DNA of 64,000 nt from Pseudomonadota bacterium (GCA_029550345.1 JAKPHK010000066.1:1-64000), one strand, 5' to 3'; positions 33,579 to 43,250 are shown, counted from the first letter of the stretch. A program made the numbers and translations. The notes: generated from the sequence alone by a model not told the origin.

Positions 33579-35956
33579 AGTTCTCGCTGACCTGGCTCAA
33601 GGATCACCTTGAAACCGAAGCATCGGTTGCGGAAATCGCCGCAAAGCTCAACGCCATCGGGCTTGAGGTGGAAGGCATCGAAGACCCGGCTGACAAGCTG
33701 AGCGGCTTTACCGTCGCCCGGGTGCTGACTGCTGAGCGTCATCCCAATGCCGATAAATTGCAGGTGCTGACCGTCGATACCGGCGCGGGTGAGCCGCTGC
33801 AGGTGGTCTGCGGCGCGCCCAATGCCCGCGCCGGGCTGGTCGGTGTGCTGGGTCTGCCCGGCGCAGTGGTTCCTTCCGGCGGGTTCGAGCTTAAGAAGAG
33901 CGCGATCCGCGGGGTCGAGAGCAACGGCATGATGTGCTCAACCCGCGAACTGGAATTGGGCGAAGATCACGACGGGATCATCGAGCTGCCCGCCGACGCT
34001 CCAGTCGGCACCCCCTTTGCGCAGTATCACGGCGCCGATCCGGTGTTCGACGTAGCGATCACCCCGAACCGCCCCGATTGCATGGGGGTTTATGGCATCG
34101 CCCGCGATCTGGCGGCGGCCGGGCTTGGCACGCTGAGGCCGATTGCGGTGCAGCAGGTCGATGGGTTCTTCCCCTGCCCCATGCCGATCCGCACCGACGA
34201 TCCGGAAGGCTGCCCGGCGTTCTTCGGCCGGGTGATCCGCGGCGTGAAGAACGGCACATCGCCGCAATGGTTGCAGGACCGGCTGAAAAGCGCGGGCCAG
34301 CGTCCGATCTCGGCGCTGGTCGATATTACCAACTATGTCATGCTGGCCTATGGCCGCCCGACCCATGCCTATGACCTGGCCCAGCTTTCCGGCGCGCTGT
34401 TCGCCCGCCGTGCGGCGGACGGCGAAAAGGCACTGGCGCTGAACGGCAAGGAATACACGCTGGCCAGCACCATGACCGTGATCGCCGATGACAAGGGCGT
34501 GCACGACATTGCCGGGATCATGGGCGGTGAGCATTCGGGTTGCAGCGAGACGACCACCGACGTGCTGCTTGAAGTGGCCTATTTCGATCCGGAGCGGATC
34601 GGCGATACCGGGCGCAAGCTGGGGCTGACCTCCGATGCGCGGCAGCGGTTCGAACGCGGGGTTGATCCCGCCTTCCTCGATACCGGGCTGGCACTGCTGA
34701 CAGAACTGATCGTCGAGATTTGCGGCGGTGAGCCGAGCGAGATCATCCGTGCGGGTGAACCGCCTGTGGGGACCAAGGTCGTCAGCTATGATCCCGGCCT
34801 GGCCGAGCGGCTGGGCGGGGTGGCGATCCCCGAGGACCAGCAGCGCACCACCCTGCGCGCGCTGGGTTTTGCCAGCGATGCCAGATGGAACGTGATCGTG
34901 CCGAGCTGGCGCCCGGACGTTGATGGCGCGCCCGACATCGTGGAGGAAGTGGTCCGCATCCACGGGCTCGACAATATCGAGAGCGTGGCCCTGCCCCGCA
35001 CCGATGGCGTGGCCCGCCCCACCGCGACCCCGCAGCAGCGAATGGAACGCAAGGTCCGCCGCGCTGCCGCCGCACGCGGCGCGCATGAGGCGGTGACCTG
35101 GTCCTTCCTCCCCGAAGCCGATGCCGCCGCTTTCGCTGATGGCAACGGCGGCGTGTGGACCCTCGCCAACCCGATCAGCGAAGACATGAAGGCGATGCGC
35201 CCCTCTTTGCTGCCGGGCCTGCTGGCTGCGGTGCGGCGCAATGCCGATCGCGGCGCATCCGGCCTGCGGCTGTTCGAGCTGGGCCGCCGCTATCTGCGCG
35301 GATCAAGCGGACACAGCGACGAGCGGCTGACGCTCGGCCTTGTGCTGGCCGGAGAAAAGACCCCGCGCGGCTGGGCGACCGGCAAGTCCAGGGCTTTCGA
35401 CGCGTTCGACGCCAAGGCCGAAGCGCTGGCGCTGCTGGCCGAAGCCGGTGCCCCGGTCGAAAACCTGCAAGTCATGGGCGAAGCAGGAGCGCAGTTCCAC
35501 CCCGGCCAGTCGGCCACCCTGCGGCTTGGCCCCAAGACCGTGCTGGCGCGTTTCGGGATGCTCCACCCGGCACTGCTCAAGCAGTTCGACGTGAGTCTGC
35601 CGGTTGCGGCGGTCGAGCTGTTCCTTGATGCGATCCCGGCGAAGAAGGCCGCTGGCTTTGCCCGCACCGCCTATGCCCCGCCCGCGCTGCAGGCGGTGAC
35701 GCGCGACTTTGCTTTCGTGGTTGATGCCGGGCTTGCGGCGGGCGATCTGGTCCGCGTGATCAAGGGCGCCGACAAGGCCAACATCGTGGCTGCGCGCCTG
35801 TTTGACAGGTTCGAGCTGCCCGACGGCAAGCTCTCATTGGCGGTCGAAGTAACCTTGCAACCCGGCGAAAAGAGCTATGACGAGGCAGAGCTGAAAGCGA
35901 TCGCCGAGCGGGTGACGGCGGCAGCGGCCAAGCTGGGTGCGGTGCTGCGGGGCTAA
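33575..35956 (+). CDS. pheT: Phenylalanyl-tRNA synthetase beta subunit
   Basis: A full-length beta subunit of 793 residues. It has the N-terminal [20 protein letters not shown], the EMAP/tRNA-binding domain (~residues 40-150, [20 protein letters not shown]), the B3/B4 editing domain (~200-370, [20 protein letters not shown]), the B5 domain (~395-470), the catalytic-like core ([30 protein letters not shown]) and the C-terminal FDX-ACB anticodon domain (~700-793). It overlaps pheS (ATGA). Confidence 0.98.
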   Translation: MKFSLTWLKDHLETEASVAEIAAKLNAIGLEVEGIEDPADKLSGFTVARVLTAERHPNADKLQVLTVDTGAGEPLQVVCGAPNARAGLVGVLGLPGAVVPSGGFELKKSAIRGVESNGMMCSTRELELGEDHDGIIELPADAPVGTPFAQYHGADPVFDVAITPNRPDCMGVYGIARDLAAAGLGTLRPIAVQQVDGFFPCPMPIRTDDPEGCPAFFGRVIRGVKNGTSPQWLQDRLKSAGQRPISALVDITNYVMLAYGRPTHAYDLAQLSGALFARRAADGEKALALNGKEYTLASTMTVIADDKGVHDIAGIMGGEHSGCSETTTDVLLEVAYFDPERIGDTGRKLGLTSDARQRFERGVDPAFLDTGLALLTELIVEICGGEPSEIIRAGEPPVGTKVVSYDPGLAERLGGVAIPEDQQRTTLRALGFASDARWNVIVPSWRPDVDGAPDIVEEVVRIHGLDNIESVALPRTDGVARPTATPQQRMERKVRRAAAARGAHEAVTWSFLPEADAAAFADGNGGVWTLANPISEDMKAMRPSLLPGLLAAVRRNADRGASGLRLFELGRRYLRGSSGHSDERLTLGLVLAGEKTPRGWATGKSRAFDAFDAKAEALALLAEAGAPVENLQVMGEAGAQFHPGQSATLRLGPKTVLARFGMLHPALLKQFDVSLPVAAVELFLDAIPAKKAAGFARTAYAPPALQAVTRDFAFVVDAGLAAGDLVRVIKGADKANIVAARLFDRFELPDGKLSLAVEVTLQPGEKSYDEAELKAIAERVTAAAAKLGAVLRG

Positions 35957-35983
35957 TTCCTTCCCGATCCCGCCCTGCAAAAT

Positions 35984-36124
35984 CGTCACCCTGAACTCGT
36001 TTCAGGGTCCATCGTGCCGAAATCCCTAAGCTACCGCGCGAACGCAACCGCGCCGCAAGGTCGCTCTCGATTCGGCACATTGGGCAATCGGCGAAATGGA
36101 CCCTGAAACAAGTTCAGGGCGACG
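35984..36124. repeat. Paired inverted copies of a dispersed TTCAGG-type repeat
   Basis: A 29-base unit at 35984-36012 is repeated in inverted orientation at 36096-36124 with two mismatches; each unit carries the palindrome CCTGAA(N)CG/CAAG/TTTCAGG. A second inner pair (GTGCCGAA / TTCGGCAC) continues the symmetry. The whole element is 141 bases, non-coding and MITE-like, placed between convergent pheT and a small membrane gene. Similar CCCTGAAACAAGTTCAGGG units are common between genes in sphingomonads. Confidence 0.75.
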
Positions 36125-36169
36125 GGTTGGGTTTGGCAATGGCAAGTGCCCAGCCCGTTGCGGGACGGA

Positions 36170-36466
36170 TCAAAGCTGTCGCGACAGCATCAGCACCTTT
36201 TCATACAGGTCCGGCGCGGCTTCGCTGCGGACCAGCATGACCGCGTGGGTCAGGCGCACCCGGCGATCTGCACCACTCTTTCCTGTGCGCGCTAGGTGGG
36301 CGGTGACGGCCTGGCGGGCCGCATCATCCGGGCTGGTCGAAGCTTTGACCAGCAGCCGAGCCAGTTCCTGCTGCGCGGGATCGGCATCAAGCCGCTTTTG
36401 CCGCGCGGCGTTGTACCACCACAGCAGCCCGACAAAGGCCAGGATCAGCCCGAAATAGACCGCCAT
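36170..36466 (-). CDS. Small membrane-anchored protein of unknown function
   Basis: A 98-residue protein with one N-terminal transmembrane helix (AVYFGLILAFVGLLWWY, residues 2-18) and a charged helical cytoplasmic domain (RQKRLDADPAQQELARLLVK to MLVRSEAAPDLYEKVLMLSR). It starts one base after the aroC stop, so the two are co-transcribed. No family is recognised. Confidence 0.75.
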   Translation of the reverse strand: MAVYFGLILAFVGLLWWYNAARQKRLDADPAQQELARLLVKASTSPDDAARQAVTAHLARTGKSGADRRVRLTHAVMLVRSEAAPDLYEKVLMLSRQL

Positions 36467-36467
36467 C

Positions 36468-37535
36468 TCAGCCGCACTGGCCGCGGTGGAGCAGCTTGTG
36501 ATCGGCCAGCACCAGCGCCATCATCGCCTCTACCACCGGCACGCCGCGAATGCCGACGCAGGGGTCATGGCGGCCCTTGGTGAACATTTCGGTCGCTTCA
36601 CCGTCACGGGTGATGGTTTGCTGCGGGGTCAGGATCGAGCTGGTCGGCTTGAAGGCGACGCGCACCACCACTGGCTGGCCGGTGCTGATCCCGCCCGCGA
36701 TCCCGCCCGCATGGTTGGCGAGGAACAGGGGGCCTTCATTCCCGGGCCGCATCGGATCGGCATTGCCCTCACCGGTCAGCCGCGCGGCGGCAAAGCCATC
36801 ACCGATTTCCACGCCCTTGACCGCGTTGATCCCCATCATCGCCGCCGCTAGATCGGCATCGAGCTTGCCATAGAGCGGCGCGCCCCAGCCCGCCGGAACG
36901 CCCGTGGCGACACATTCGACTACCGCGCCGACAGAGCTTCCGGCCAGCCGCGCTTCATCGACGATCTTTTCCCAGCGTATTGCCGCCGCCGCATCGGGGC
37001 AGAAGAACGGGTTACCCGCGATCTCACCCGCATCGAAATTGGCCATGTCGATCGCATCGCCGCCGATTTCGGAAACGTAGCCCAGGATCGCCACTTCGGG
37101 GATTACCAGCCGCGCCACCGCGCCCGCAGCCACCCGTGCAGCGGTTTCGCGCGCGGAGCTGCGCCCACCGCCGCGATAGTCGCGGAAGCCGTATTTGGCG
37201 TCATAGGCATAGTCGGCATGGCCCGGGCGATAGGCCTTGGCGACTTCGGAATAGTCCTTGCTGCGCTGATCGACATTTTCGATCATCAGTGAAATCGGTG
37301 TGCCGGTGGTGTGCCCCTCAAACACGCCTGAAAGGATCTTTACCGCATCGGGTTCCTGCCGCTGAGTGGTGTATTTCGACTGCCCCGGGCGGCGCGCATC
37401 GAGAAATGGCTGGATCGCTGACTCATTCAGCGCCAGCCCCGGCGGACAACCATCGACCACGGCGCCCAGCGCAGGCCCATGGCTTTCGCCCCAGGTGGTG
37501 AAACGCAGCAGTCGGCCGAAGGTGTTGATGGACAT
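36468..37535 (-). CDS. aroC: Chorismate synthase
   Basis: A 355-residue enzyme that converts EPSP to chorismate with reduced FMN, the last shared step of aromatic amino acid synthesis. Signatures: [20 protein letters not shown] at the N-terminus, [20 protein letters not shown] and the C-terminal [20 protein letters not shown]. Full length and intact. It is divergent from a small monooxygenase-like gene, and the 59-base gap between the starts must hold both promoters. Confidence 0.97.
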   Translation of the reverse strand: MSINTFGRLLRFTTWGESHGPALGAVVDGCPPGLALNESAIQPFLDARRPGQSKYTTQRQEPDAVKILSGVFEGHTTGTPISLMIENVDQRSKDYSEVAKAYRPGHADYAYDAKYGFRDYRGGGRSSARETAARVAAGAVARLVIPEVAILGYVSEIGGDAIDMANFDAGEIAGNPFFCPDAAAAIRWEKIVDEARLAGSSVGAVVECVATGVPAGWGAPLYGKLDADLAAAMMGINAVKGVEIGDGFAAARLTGEGNADPMRPGNEGPLFLANHAGGIAGGISTGQPVVVRVAFKPTSSILTPQQTITRDGEATEMFTKGRHDPCVGIRGVPVVEAMMALVLADHKLLHRGQCG

Positions 37536-37594
37536 GGCCCATGGCTTTGCCGCCAGATTGCGTCGCTGTCCATATCCGGTTTAGGAAGCGGGCC

Positions 37595-37906
37595 ATGCAC
37601 CTTACCGTCTTTCGCAACCGCAAGCGCCCCGGCATGGATCAGGAACGCTATCAGGCCGACAACGCCCGGATGGAGGAATTGGCCCGCGCCCAGCCCGGTT
37701 TCCGCTCGATCAAGGGCTTTGTCGCCGAGGATGGCGAAGTGGTGGCGATTTCCGAATGGGACAGCGCCGAAGCAGCCAGGGCCTGGGGCAAACATCCCGA
37801 ACACGCTGAGGTCCAGGGGCGCGGGCTGAGCGATTATTATCAGAGCTACACGCTCTATTCCTGCACCGACCCCAAGGTGCGCAGCTTTGAAAGGCCGGCC
37901 GAGTGA
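37595..37906 (+). CDS. Antibiotic biosynthesis monooxygenase (ABM) domain protein
   Basis: A 103-residue dimeric ferredoxin-like fold protein: MHLTVFRNRKRPGMDQERYQ, PGFRSIKGFVAEDGEVVAIS and EWDSAEAARAWGKHPEHAEV. Members are small quinol-type monooxygenases or haem-degrading enzymes, often without a known substrate. The start at 37595 has AGGAAG upstream. It overlaps the next gene by 4 bases and opens a four-gene run that ends with NAD salvage genes. Confidence 0.8.
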   Translation: MHLTVFRNRKRPGMDQERYQADNARMEELARAQPGFRSIKGFVAEDGEVVAISEWDSAEAARAWGKHPEHAEVQGRGLSDYYQSYTLYSCTDPKVRSFERPAE

Positions 37907-38250
37907 GCCTGACGCTATACGGCATTCCCAATTGCGACACGGTCAAGAAAGCGCGAACCTGGCTTGAGGCCAATGGCATCGCCTATACCTTCCATGACTA
38001 CAAAAAGGCCGGAGCCGATCCCGCGAAGCTGGCAAGCTGGTGCCAGGCCGCCGGCTGGGAAAAGGTGCTCAACCGCGCAGGGACCACGTTCCGCAAGCTG
38101 CCCGATGCAGACAAGGCCGATCTGGACGCGGGCAAGGCGGTAACTCTGATGGCGGCCAATCCCAGCTGCATCAAACGCCCGATCGTTGAATATCCGGGCG
38201 GCCTGCTGGTCGGCTTCAAGCTGGACGAATGGGCGGCCGCGCTGCTCTAA
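37903..38250 (+). CDS. ArsC/Spx-family thioredoxin-fold protein (YffB-like)
   Basis: A 115-residue protein from a GTG overlapping the previous stop. It has YGIPNCDTVKKARTWLEANG with a single active-site Cys (the family motif is CxxxxxA rather than CXXC) and the C-terminal PSCIKRPIVEYPGGLLVGF. This matches the YffB branch of the arsenate reductase-like family, which is probably a glutathione-dependent thiol reductase. True arsenate reduction is unlikely without ars neighbours. Its stop overlaps the pnuC start by one base. Confidence 0.88.
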   Translation: MSLTLYGIPNCDTVKKARTWLEANGIAYTFHDYKKAGADPAKLASWCQAAGWEKVLNRAGTTFRKLPDADKADLDAGKAVTLMAANPSCIKRPIVEYPGGLLVGFKLDEWAAALL

Positions 38251-38849
38251 TGCTTGATCCCGATACCCTGTCCCTGCTGGAATGGATCGCCGCCGGGCTG
38301 GGGGTGGTCAACATTGCCCTGCTGATCTTCCGTTCGCAGTGGAACTTCGCTTTCGCGATCGCCTCGGTATCGCTCTACATTTTCGTGTTCTTCGAAAGCG
38401 GGCTCTATGCCGAAAGCGCGCTGCAGGTGTTCTTCATCATCGCCAATATCTGGGGCTGGCTGCTGTGGCGCCGCACCTTGCAGTCCGCCAGCGACGAAGC
38501 GCGCGTGCCGGTGCGCTGGCTTGACTGGCGCAGCCGGATCGTCTGGCTGCTGGCTATGGCCGCGATCAGCATCAACCTCAGCTGGGTCATGGACAAGTAC
38601 ACTCCCGCTACCGTGCCCTATGTCGATACACCGCTGGCGGTGTTCAGCATCGGCGCACAGTTTCTGCTGGCCTATCGCCGGATCGAGAACTGGGTGCTGT
38701 GGATCGCGATCGATCTGGTCGCCATCCCGCTCTATGTCTATCGCGGGCTTGAGCCGACCGCGGGCTTATACGGCGGGTTTCTGGTGATGAGCCTGTTCGG
38801 CCTGAAGGAATGGGTTGAGGTGGAGCGGGGTCAGCGCGCCAGGGCATGA
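38250..38849 (+). CDS. pnuC: Nicotinamide riboside transporter
   Basis: A 199-residue membrane protein with seven hydrophobic segments. Typical PnuC blocks are QWNFAFAIASVSLYIFVFFE, FFIIANIWGWLLWRR and the C-terminal NWVLWIAIDLVAIPLYVYRG. It brings in nicotinamide riboside (or a related vitamin) by facilitated diffusion, with trapping by a kinase. The adjacent overlapping NadR-type kinase gene supports nicotinamide riboside rather than thiamine. Confidence 0.93.
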   Translation: MLDPDTLSLLEWIAAGLGVVNIALLIFRSQWNFAFAIASVSLYIFVFFESGLYAESALQVFFIIANIWGWLLWRRTLQSASDEARVPVRWLDWRSRIVWLLAMAAISINLSWVMDKYTPATVPYVDTPLAVFSIGAQFLLAYRRIENWVLWIAIDLVAIPLYVYRGLEPTAGLYGGFLVMSLFGLKEWVEVERGQRARA

Positions 38850-39406
38850 TGCGGAGAATCTGTTTTCACGGCGCGGAGAGTACCGGCAAATCGGTGCTGG
38901 CTGAGCGCCTCAGCCGCGAACTGGGTATTCCCTGGGTGCCCGAATACGGCCGCGAATACGCTGAGGCCCACGGCACGCACTTTACCATGGCCGATTTGCT
39001 GGCCATCGCCGCCGGACACGAAGACCAGGTCCGGGCACTGGAAGCGGACGGAGCGGCCACGGCCATCCTCGATACCGATCCACTGATGACCGCCGCCTGG
39101 GCGCGGATGCTGTTTGGTGCGGTTCCGGGTGAGCTTCTCGCCTACCCCAAGGCTGATCTTTACCTGCTGTTCGATGCCGACGTTCCGTGGATAGAGGATG
39201 GCACCCGGCTGTTCGGCACCCATGGCGAACGGGCCCGGTTCGCGGCCATAGCCGAAACCATCCTGATCGAAACCGGCGTGCCCTTTACCCGGATCGGCGG
39301 CAACTGGGCCGATCGCGGGGCACGCGCCAGAACGGCAATCGCCGCCTTGATCCGCGCTGTCGATCAGGACCCACATCGCAATCACCGGAGCGACAGATTG
39401 GATTAA
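38846..39406 (+). CDS. NadR-like ribosylnicotinamide kinase
   Basis: A 186-residue P-loop kinase corresponding to the C-terminal domain of NadR: Walker A GAESTGKS, VPEYGREYAEAHGTHFTMAD and ILDTDPLMTAAWARMLFG. It lacks the N-terminal regulator and NMN-adenylyltransferase domains of enterobacterial NadR. It should phosphorylate nicotinamide riboside imported by the adjacent PnuC (ATGATG overlap with the pnuC stop), giving NMN. The C-terminal ~15 residues (DQDPHRNHRSDRLD) look unstructured. Confidence 0.88.
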   Translation: MMRRICFHGAESTGKSVLAERLSRELGIPWVPEYGREYAEAHGTHFTMADLLAIAAGHEDQVRALEADGAATAILDTDPLMTAAWARMLFGAVPGELLAYPKADLYLLFDADVPWIEDGTRLFGTHGERARFAAIAETILIETGVPFTRIGGNWADRGARARTAIAALIRAVDQDPHRNHRSDRLD

Positions 39407-39517
39407 TCCGCTCCGGCTACAGCCGATTGACATATTGCGACAAATTAAGGCTACAACCGGGCTTGACCCGTTCGGTCAACGGCGGTCAATTGCGCGGAGC
39501 GACACAAAGGAAATTCG

Positions 39518-39718
39518 ATGGATTTCGTCAAAGCCCTGGTCCCTGCCGGTCTGCTGACCTTCGTGGTCAGTGCTCTGATCGGCAAAGGTGGATCGAAAGG
39601 CGGCTGGCTGGCGATCACGCGCCTGTCGATCGATGGTCACAGCTTTCACTGGTCCTGGGTGCTGTTCGCGGTCTCGGCCCTGCTGGCCTGGGTCCTGTTC
39701 GCGATCACGCCGAAGTGA
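39518..39718 (+). CDS. Small two-span membrane protein
   Basis: 66 residues with two hydrophobic segments (ALVPAGLLTFVVSALIG, ~6-22, and SWVLFAVSALLAWVLFAI, ~46-63). An AAAGGAA ribosome site precedes the ATG. The upstream region has TTGACA (39427-39432) and an inverted repeat TTGACC-N5-GGTCAA (39463-39479). Its last 14 bases overlap the 3' end of ubiG on the other strand. Function unknown. Confidence 0.65.
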   Translation: MDFVKALVPAGLLTFVVSALIGKGGSKGGWLAITRLSIDGHSFHWSWVLFAVSALLAWVLFAITPK

Positions 39719-40439
39719 CGGTGACGATATAGTTCAGCGCCAGATCGCCGGACAGGTGCAAGCCCTTCAGCGGCGACCAGGCGATCCCCCTGGGTTCACC
39801 CATCGTCAGCCCGGCCTGGGCCAGAAGCACGGCCAGTTCCTCTGGCGTGACGAAATCGTCCCAGTGATGGGTCCCGCGCGGGACCATCCCGATCCGTTCA
39901 GCAGCTTCGACCATCAGCAATCGCGATCTGGCGGTGCGGTTGGGGGTTGAAAGCACCATCAGCCCGCCCGGCGCAAGCGCCCCGGCCAGAGCCGAAAGAA
40001 ACGCTGCCTTATCGGCCACGTGCTCGATCACTTCCATCGATGTGACCAGATCGAAGCCCTGCAGGCCAAGCGCCGCCACGTCGCCGCAGCGATAATCGAT
40101 CGTCAGCCCACCGCCAGCGGCATGGGCAGCGGCGACCGCGACGTTTTCCCGTGCGGCGTCCACCCCGGTAACCGCGGCGCCCAGCCGGGCCAGCGGTTCG
40201 CACAGCAGCCCAGCCCCGCACCCGACATCAAGCGCGCGTTTACCCTGCAACGGCCGCACCGATCGCGAATCCCCGGCCCAATGCGCATCCACGCATTCGC
40301 GGATGAAGCTCAGCCGAACCGGGTTCAGCCGGTGCAACATCGCCGAAGAGCCCTTGGGATCCCACCAATCGGCCGCCAGCGTTCCGAAATGGGCGGCTTC
40401 TTCGGGCCGGATCGTCGCGGTTGAACTTGCATTAGCCAT
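39705..40439 (-). CDS. ubiG: Ubiquinone biosynthesis O-methyltransferase
   Basis: A 244-residue SAM-dependent methyltransferase. FGTLAADWWDPKGSSAMLHR at the N-terminus is specific for UbiG, followed by the SAM motif ALDVGCGAGLLCEPLARLGA and MEVIEHVADKAAFLSALAGA. It catalyses both O-methylations of the ubiquinone ring. It is divergent from lysC, and its ATG has an AGGGAGGG site. Confidence 0.96.
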   Translation of the reverse strand: MANASSTATIRPEEAAHFGTLAADWWDPKGSSAMLHRLNPVRLSFIRECVDAHWAGDSRSVRPLQGKRALDVGCGAGLLCEPLARLGAAVTGVDAARENVAVAAAHAAGGGLTIDYRCGDVAALGLQGFDLVTSMEVIEHVADKAAFLSALAGALAPGGLMVLSTPNRTARSRLLMVEAAERIGMVPRGTHHWDDFVTPEELAVLLAQAGLTMGEPRGIAWSPLKGLHLSGDLALNYIVTVTSA

Positions 40440-40518
40440 AGACCCTCCCTAACAGGGCGCCCGCTGCAGGGCGAGGGGCCTTGGCGGCAATATTGTTGCG
40501 AAAACAGGTGGAGCACAC

Positions 40519-41787
40519 GTGGCCCGCATCGTGATGAAATTCGGCGGCACATCGATGGCGGGATCGGAACGGATCCGCCGCGTGGCCAATATCGTCCGGC
40601 GCCAGCAGGCCGCCGGGCACGAAGTGGCGGTGGTTGTTTCGGCCATGGCCGGAGAGACCGACCGGCTGGTGGGCTTCTGCCGCGAGGCTAACCCGCTATA
40701 CGATCCGGCCGAATACGACGTAGTGGTCGCATCGGGTGAGCAGGTAACCTCGGGGCTGTTGGCGCTGACGCTGCAGGCGCTGGGCTGCAAGGCGCGCTCG
40801 TGGCTGGGCTGGCAATTGCCGATCCATACCGACGATGCCCACGCCAAGGCCCGCATCGGCGAGATTGAGAGCGATGCGCTGCTGGCCAGCATGGCGGCGG
40901 GTGAGATCGCTGTGATCCCGGGGTTTCAGGGCCTTTCGGGCGACAACCGGATTACCACGCTGGGCCGGGGCGGCTCCGATACCTCAGCCGTGGCCGTGGC
41001 CGCAGCGATCGGGGCCGACCGCTGCGACATCTACACCGATGTGGACGGCGTCTATACCACCGACCCCCGGATCGTCGCCAAGGCGCGCAAGCTCAAGGCG
41101 GTAACCTACGAAGAAATGCTCGAACTGGCCTCGGTCGGCTCGAAAGTGTTGCAGACCCGCTCGGTCAGTCTGGCGATGAAGGAAGGGGTGCGCGTGCAGG
41201 TGCTCTCCAGCTTCATCGACGATGATGCGACCCCGGCTGACGAAATCCCCGGCACGATGATCGTCAGCGACGAGGAACTGGAAGGAATTGAGATGGAACG
41301 CCAGCTGATCACCGGCATCGCCGCCGACAAGAACGAGGCCAAGATCATCCTGACCCGCGTCCCCGACCGTCCGGGCGCGGTCGCCTCTGTGTTCTCTCCG
41401 CTGGCGGCGGCCAACATCAATGTCGATATGATCATCCAGAACGTCGGGCGCGACAAAGGTGAGACCGACGTGACCTTTACCGTCCCCAGCGCCGATCTGC
41501 TGCGCGCCCAGACCCTGCTTGAAGCGCAGAAGGAAGCGATCGGCTTCAACCGGATCATCACCGATGGCAAGGTCGCCAAGATCAGCGTTGTCGGCGTCGG
41601 CATGAAGAGCCACGCCGGCGTCGCCAGCACGATGTTCCGTGCCATGGCCGATCGCGGGATCAACATCCAGGCGATCTCCACCTCCGAAATCAAGGTTTCG
41701 GTGCTGATCGACGAGGATGAGACCGAACTGGCCGTGCGCGTGCTGCACAGCGCCTATGGGCTCGATTCGGAAGAGGCCGCGGCCTGA
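40519..41787 (+). CDS. lysC: Aspartate kinase
   Basis: A 422-residue class II aspartokinase from a GTG start. The kinase signature KFGGTSMAGSERIRRVANIV is at the N-terminus, TTLGRGGSDTSAVAVAAAIG is in the core, and two C-terminal ACT domains follow (KIILTRVPDRPGAVASVFSP and ISVVGVGMKSHAGVASTMFR). It makes aspartyl phosphate for lysine, threonine, methionine and diaminopimelate; the ACT domains give feedback control. It is divergent from ubiG across 79 bases. Confidence 0.97.
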   Translation: MARIVMKFGGTSMAGSERIRRVANIVRRQQAAGHEVAVVVSAMAGETDRLVGFCREANPLYDPAEYDVVVASGEQVTSGLLALTLQALGCKARSWLGWQLPIHTDDAHAKARIGEIESDALLASMAAGEIAVIPGFQGLSGDNRITTLGRGGSDTSAVAVAAAIGADRCDIYTDVDGVYTTDPRIVAKARKLKAVTYEEMLELASVGSKVLQTRSVSLAMKEGVRVQVLSSFIDDDATPADEIPGTMIVSDEELEGIEMERQLITGIAADKNEAKIILTRVPDRPGAVASVFSPLAAANINVDMIIQNVGRDKGETDVTFTVPSADLLRAQTLLEAQKEAIGFNRIITDGKVAKISVVGVGMKSHAGVASTMFRAMADRGINIQAISTSEIKVSVLIDEDETELAVRVLHSAYGLDSEEAAA

Positions 41788-41829
41788 CCGCTTGACGAAA
41801 CCGCTTGGCGGTAGGATGCTGCTGGCGGG

Positions 41830-42186
41830 ATGAGTGAGCCTGCCAAGAATCTGGACCCGTTCGAACTTGCGCGCAGCTGGATGGCGCAGTGGGAAAAGGT
41901 GGTCAACGAACACGGGACCGAGATGCTGGCCCGGCCCGAGGCTGCCCAGGCGATGCAGGCGGTAAGCGGCGCGGCGCTTCAGGCCCAGGCGTTGAGCAAC
42001 GATGCCACCGGACGGATGCTGGCCGCCGCCAACCTGCCGAGCCGCGCGGATTTTGAAGCACTGGGCGCGCGCCTGGCCGGGGTTGAGGCCGCGCTGAGCC
42101 GGATCGAGGCGAAGCTCAATGCCGTGGCCCCCGGACAAGACCCGGCCCGCCCGGCGGTCCGCCGCACCCGGAAGCCGCCCGCCTGA
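41830..42186 (+). CDS. Short PhaE/phasin-like helical protein preceding PhaC
   Basis: A 118-residue, mostly helical, Ala-rich protein (DPFELARSWMAQWEKVVNEH, RADFEALGARLAGVEAALSR) with a basic Pro/Arg tail. The ending SRADFEALGARLAGVEAALSRIEAKL matches the C-terminal helix of PhaE subunits and phasins. Its stop codon overlaps the phaC start by one base. It probably binds PhaC or the granule surface, but PhaE proteins are usually about 350 residues long, so this is either a mini-PhaE or a phasin relative. Confidence 0.6.
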   Translation: MSEPAKNLDPFELARSWMAQWEKVVNEHGTEMLARPEAAQAMQAVSGAALQAQALSNDATGRMLAAANLPSRADFEALGARLAGVEAALSRIEAKLNAVAPGQDPARPAVRRTRKPPA

Positions 42187-43250
42187 TGGCCAGCAGCGGC
42201 TTTCTCGAAACCGCACAGTCCGTGGTCGATCGGGCAATCCAGCGCAATCTCAAAGGTCTGGGCTATCTCGCCTCACCCGCGCCGGTGCTGGGCGCCAGCG
42301 CCAAGGACGTAATCGTCAGCCGCGGGCCGATGCGGCTCTACCATTACCACCCGCTCACCGACGAGGTCTATCGCGTCCCGGTGCTGTTGGTCATGGCCAC
42401 CACCAATCGCGGTTACATCTTCGATATGGTGCCGGGGCAGAGCATGGTCGAGTTCCTGCTACAGCGCGGATACGACGTGTTCATGCTCGATTGGGAGGCG
42501 CCGCGGCCTGAAGACCGCAATCTCGCGCTCAAGGACTATGTCCTCGATTTCGTTGGCAGCGCCGTCGCCGAAGTGCGGCGCGTAACCGGTGAGCACGACG
42601 TCAGCCTGGTCGGCTATTGCATGGGCGGGGTCCTTTCGGTGATGTGGTCTGGGGCCAACCATTCGGATGGCCCCAAGAACCTGGCGACCTTCACCACGCC
42701 GGTCGATTTCAAGCAGATGAAGCTGTTTCAGGCCTGGTCGGACCAGCGCTATTTCGATGTTGACCGGCTGGTGGATACATTGGGGTTGGCCCCGGCGGAT
42801 ATGCTGCTGACCGCCTTCGATATGCTCCGCCCGGCAGGCCGGGCCAGCGCGAATTTCGCGCTCTACGACAACCTGTGGAACGAGGATTTCGTCAAGGGCC
42901 ACCGGATGTTCGAACGCTGGACCAACGATATGCTGCCGCTGGCCGGAGAATATTTCCGCGAGACGATCAAGCTGCTGACCTGGGAAAACCGCCTGCTGGA
43001 AGGCACGCTGAAAATCGGCGGCAAGGCGGTTGAGCTGGACAAGATTTCCTGCCCGTTCCTGCATATCACGGCCGAACACGATCACATCGTCACGACCGAG
43101 GCATCGGCGCCGCTGATCGATCTGATCGGGTCGGAAGACAAGGAACAGGTCGTGCTGAAAGGCGGCCATGTCAGCCTGATCGCCGGGCCGAATGCGGTGC
43201 GGCGGATGTGGCCGATGCTCGACAAATGGCTTGGGGGTAGAAGCGTGTGA
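42186..43250 (+). CDS. phaC: Class III polyhydroxyalkanoate synthase (PhaC)
   Basis: A 354-residue alpha/beta hydrolase, the short length of class III synthases. The lipase-like box GYCMGG carries nucleophile Cys145; Asp299 (ITAEHDHIV) and His328 (KGGHVSLIAG) complete the triad. It polymerises hydroxyacyl-CoA into PHA, mainly short-chain monomers. Class III enzymes need a PhaE partner, and the only candidate here is the small helical protein just upstream. A GNAT gene overlaps its end by 4 bases. Confidence 0.9.
   Translation: MASSGFLETAQSVVDRAIQRNLKGLGYLASPAPVLGASAKDVIVSRGPMRLYHYHPLTDEVYRVPVLLVMATTNRGYIFDMVPGQSMVEFLLQRGYDVFMLDWEAPRPEDRNLALKDYVLDFVGSAVAEVRRVTGEHDVSLVGYCMGGVLSVMWSGANHSDGPKNLATFTTPVDFKQMKLFQAWSDQRYFDVDRLVDTLGLAPADMLLTAFDMLRPAGRASANFALYDNLWNEDFVKGHRMFERWTNDMLPLAGEYFRETIKLLTWENRLLEGTLKIGGKAVELDKISCPFLHITAEHDHIVTTEASAPLIDLIGSEDKEQVVLKGGHVSLIAGPNAVRRMWPMLDKWLGGRSV

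Noticed and set aside
37903..38250. Arsenate resistance reductase
   Set aside because: The protein is of the YffB branch, and no arsR, arsB or acr3 gene is near; a resistance role is not supported.
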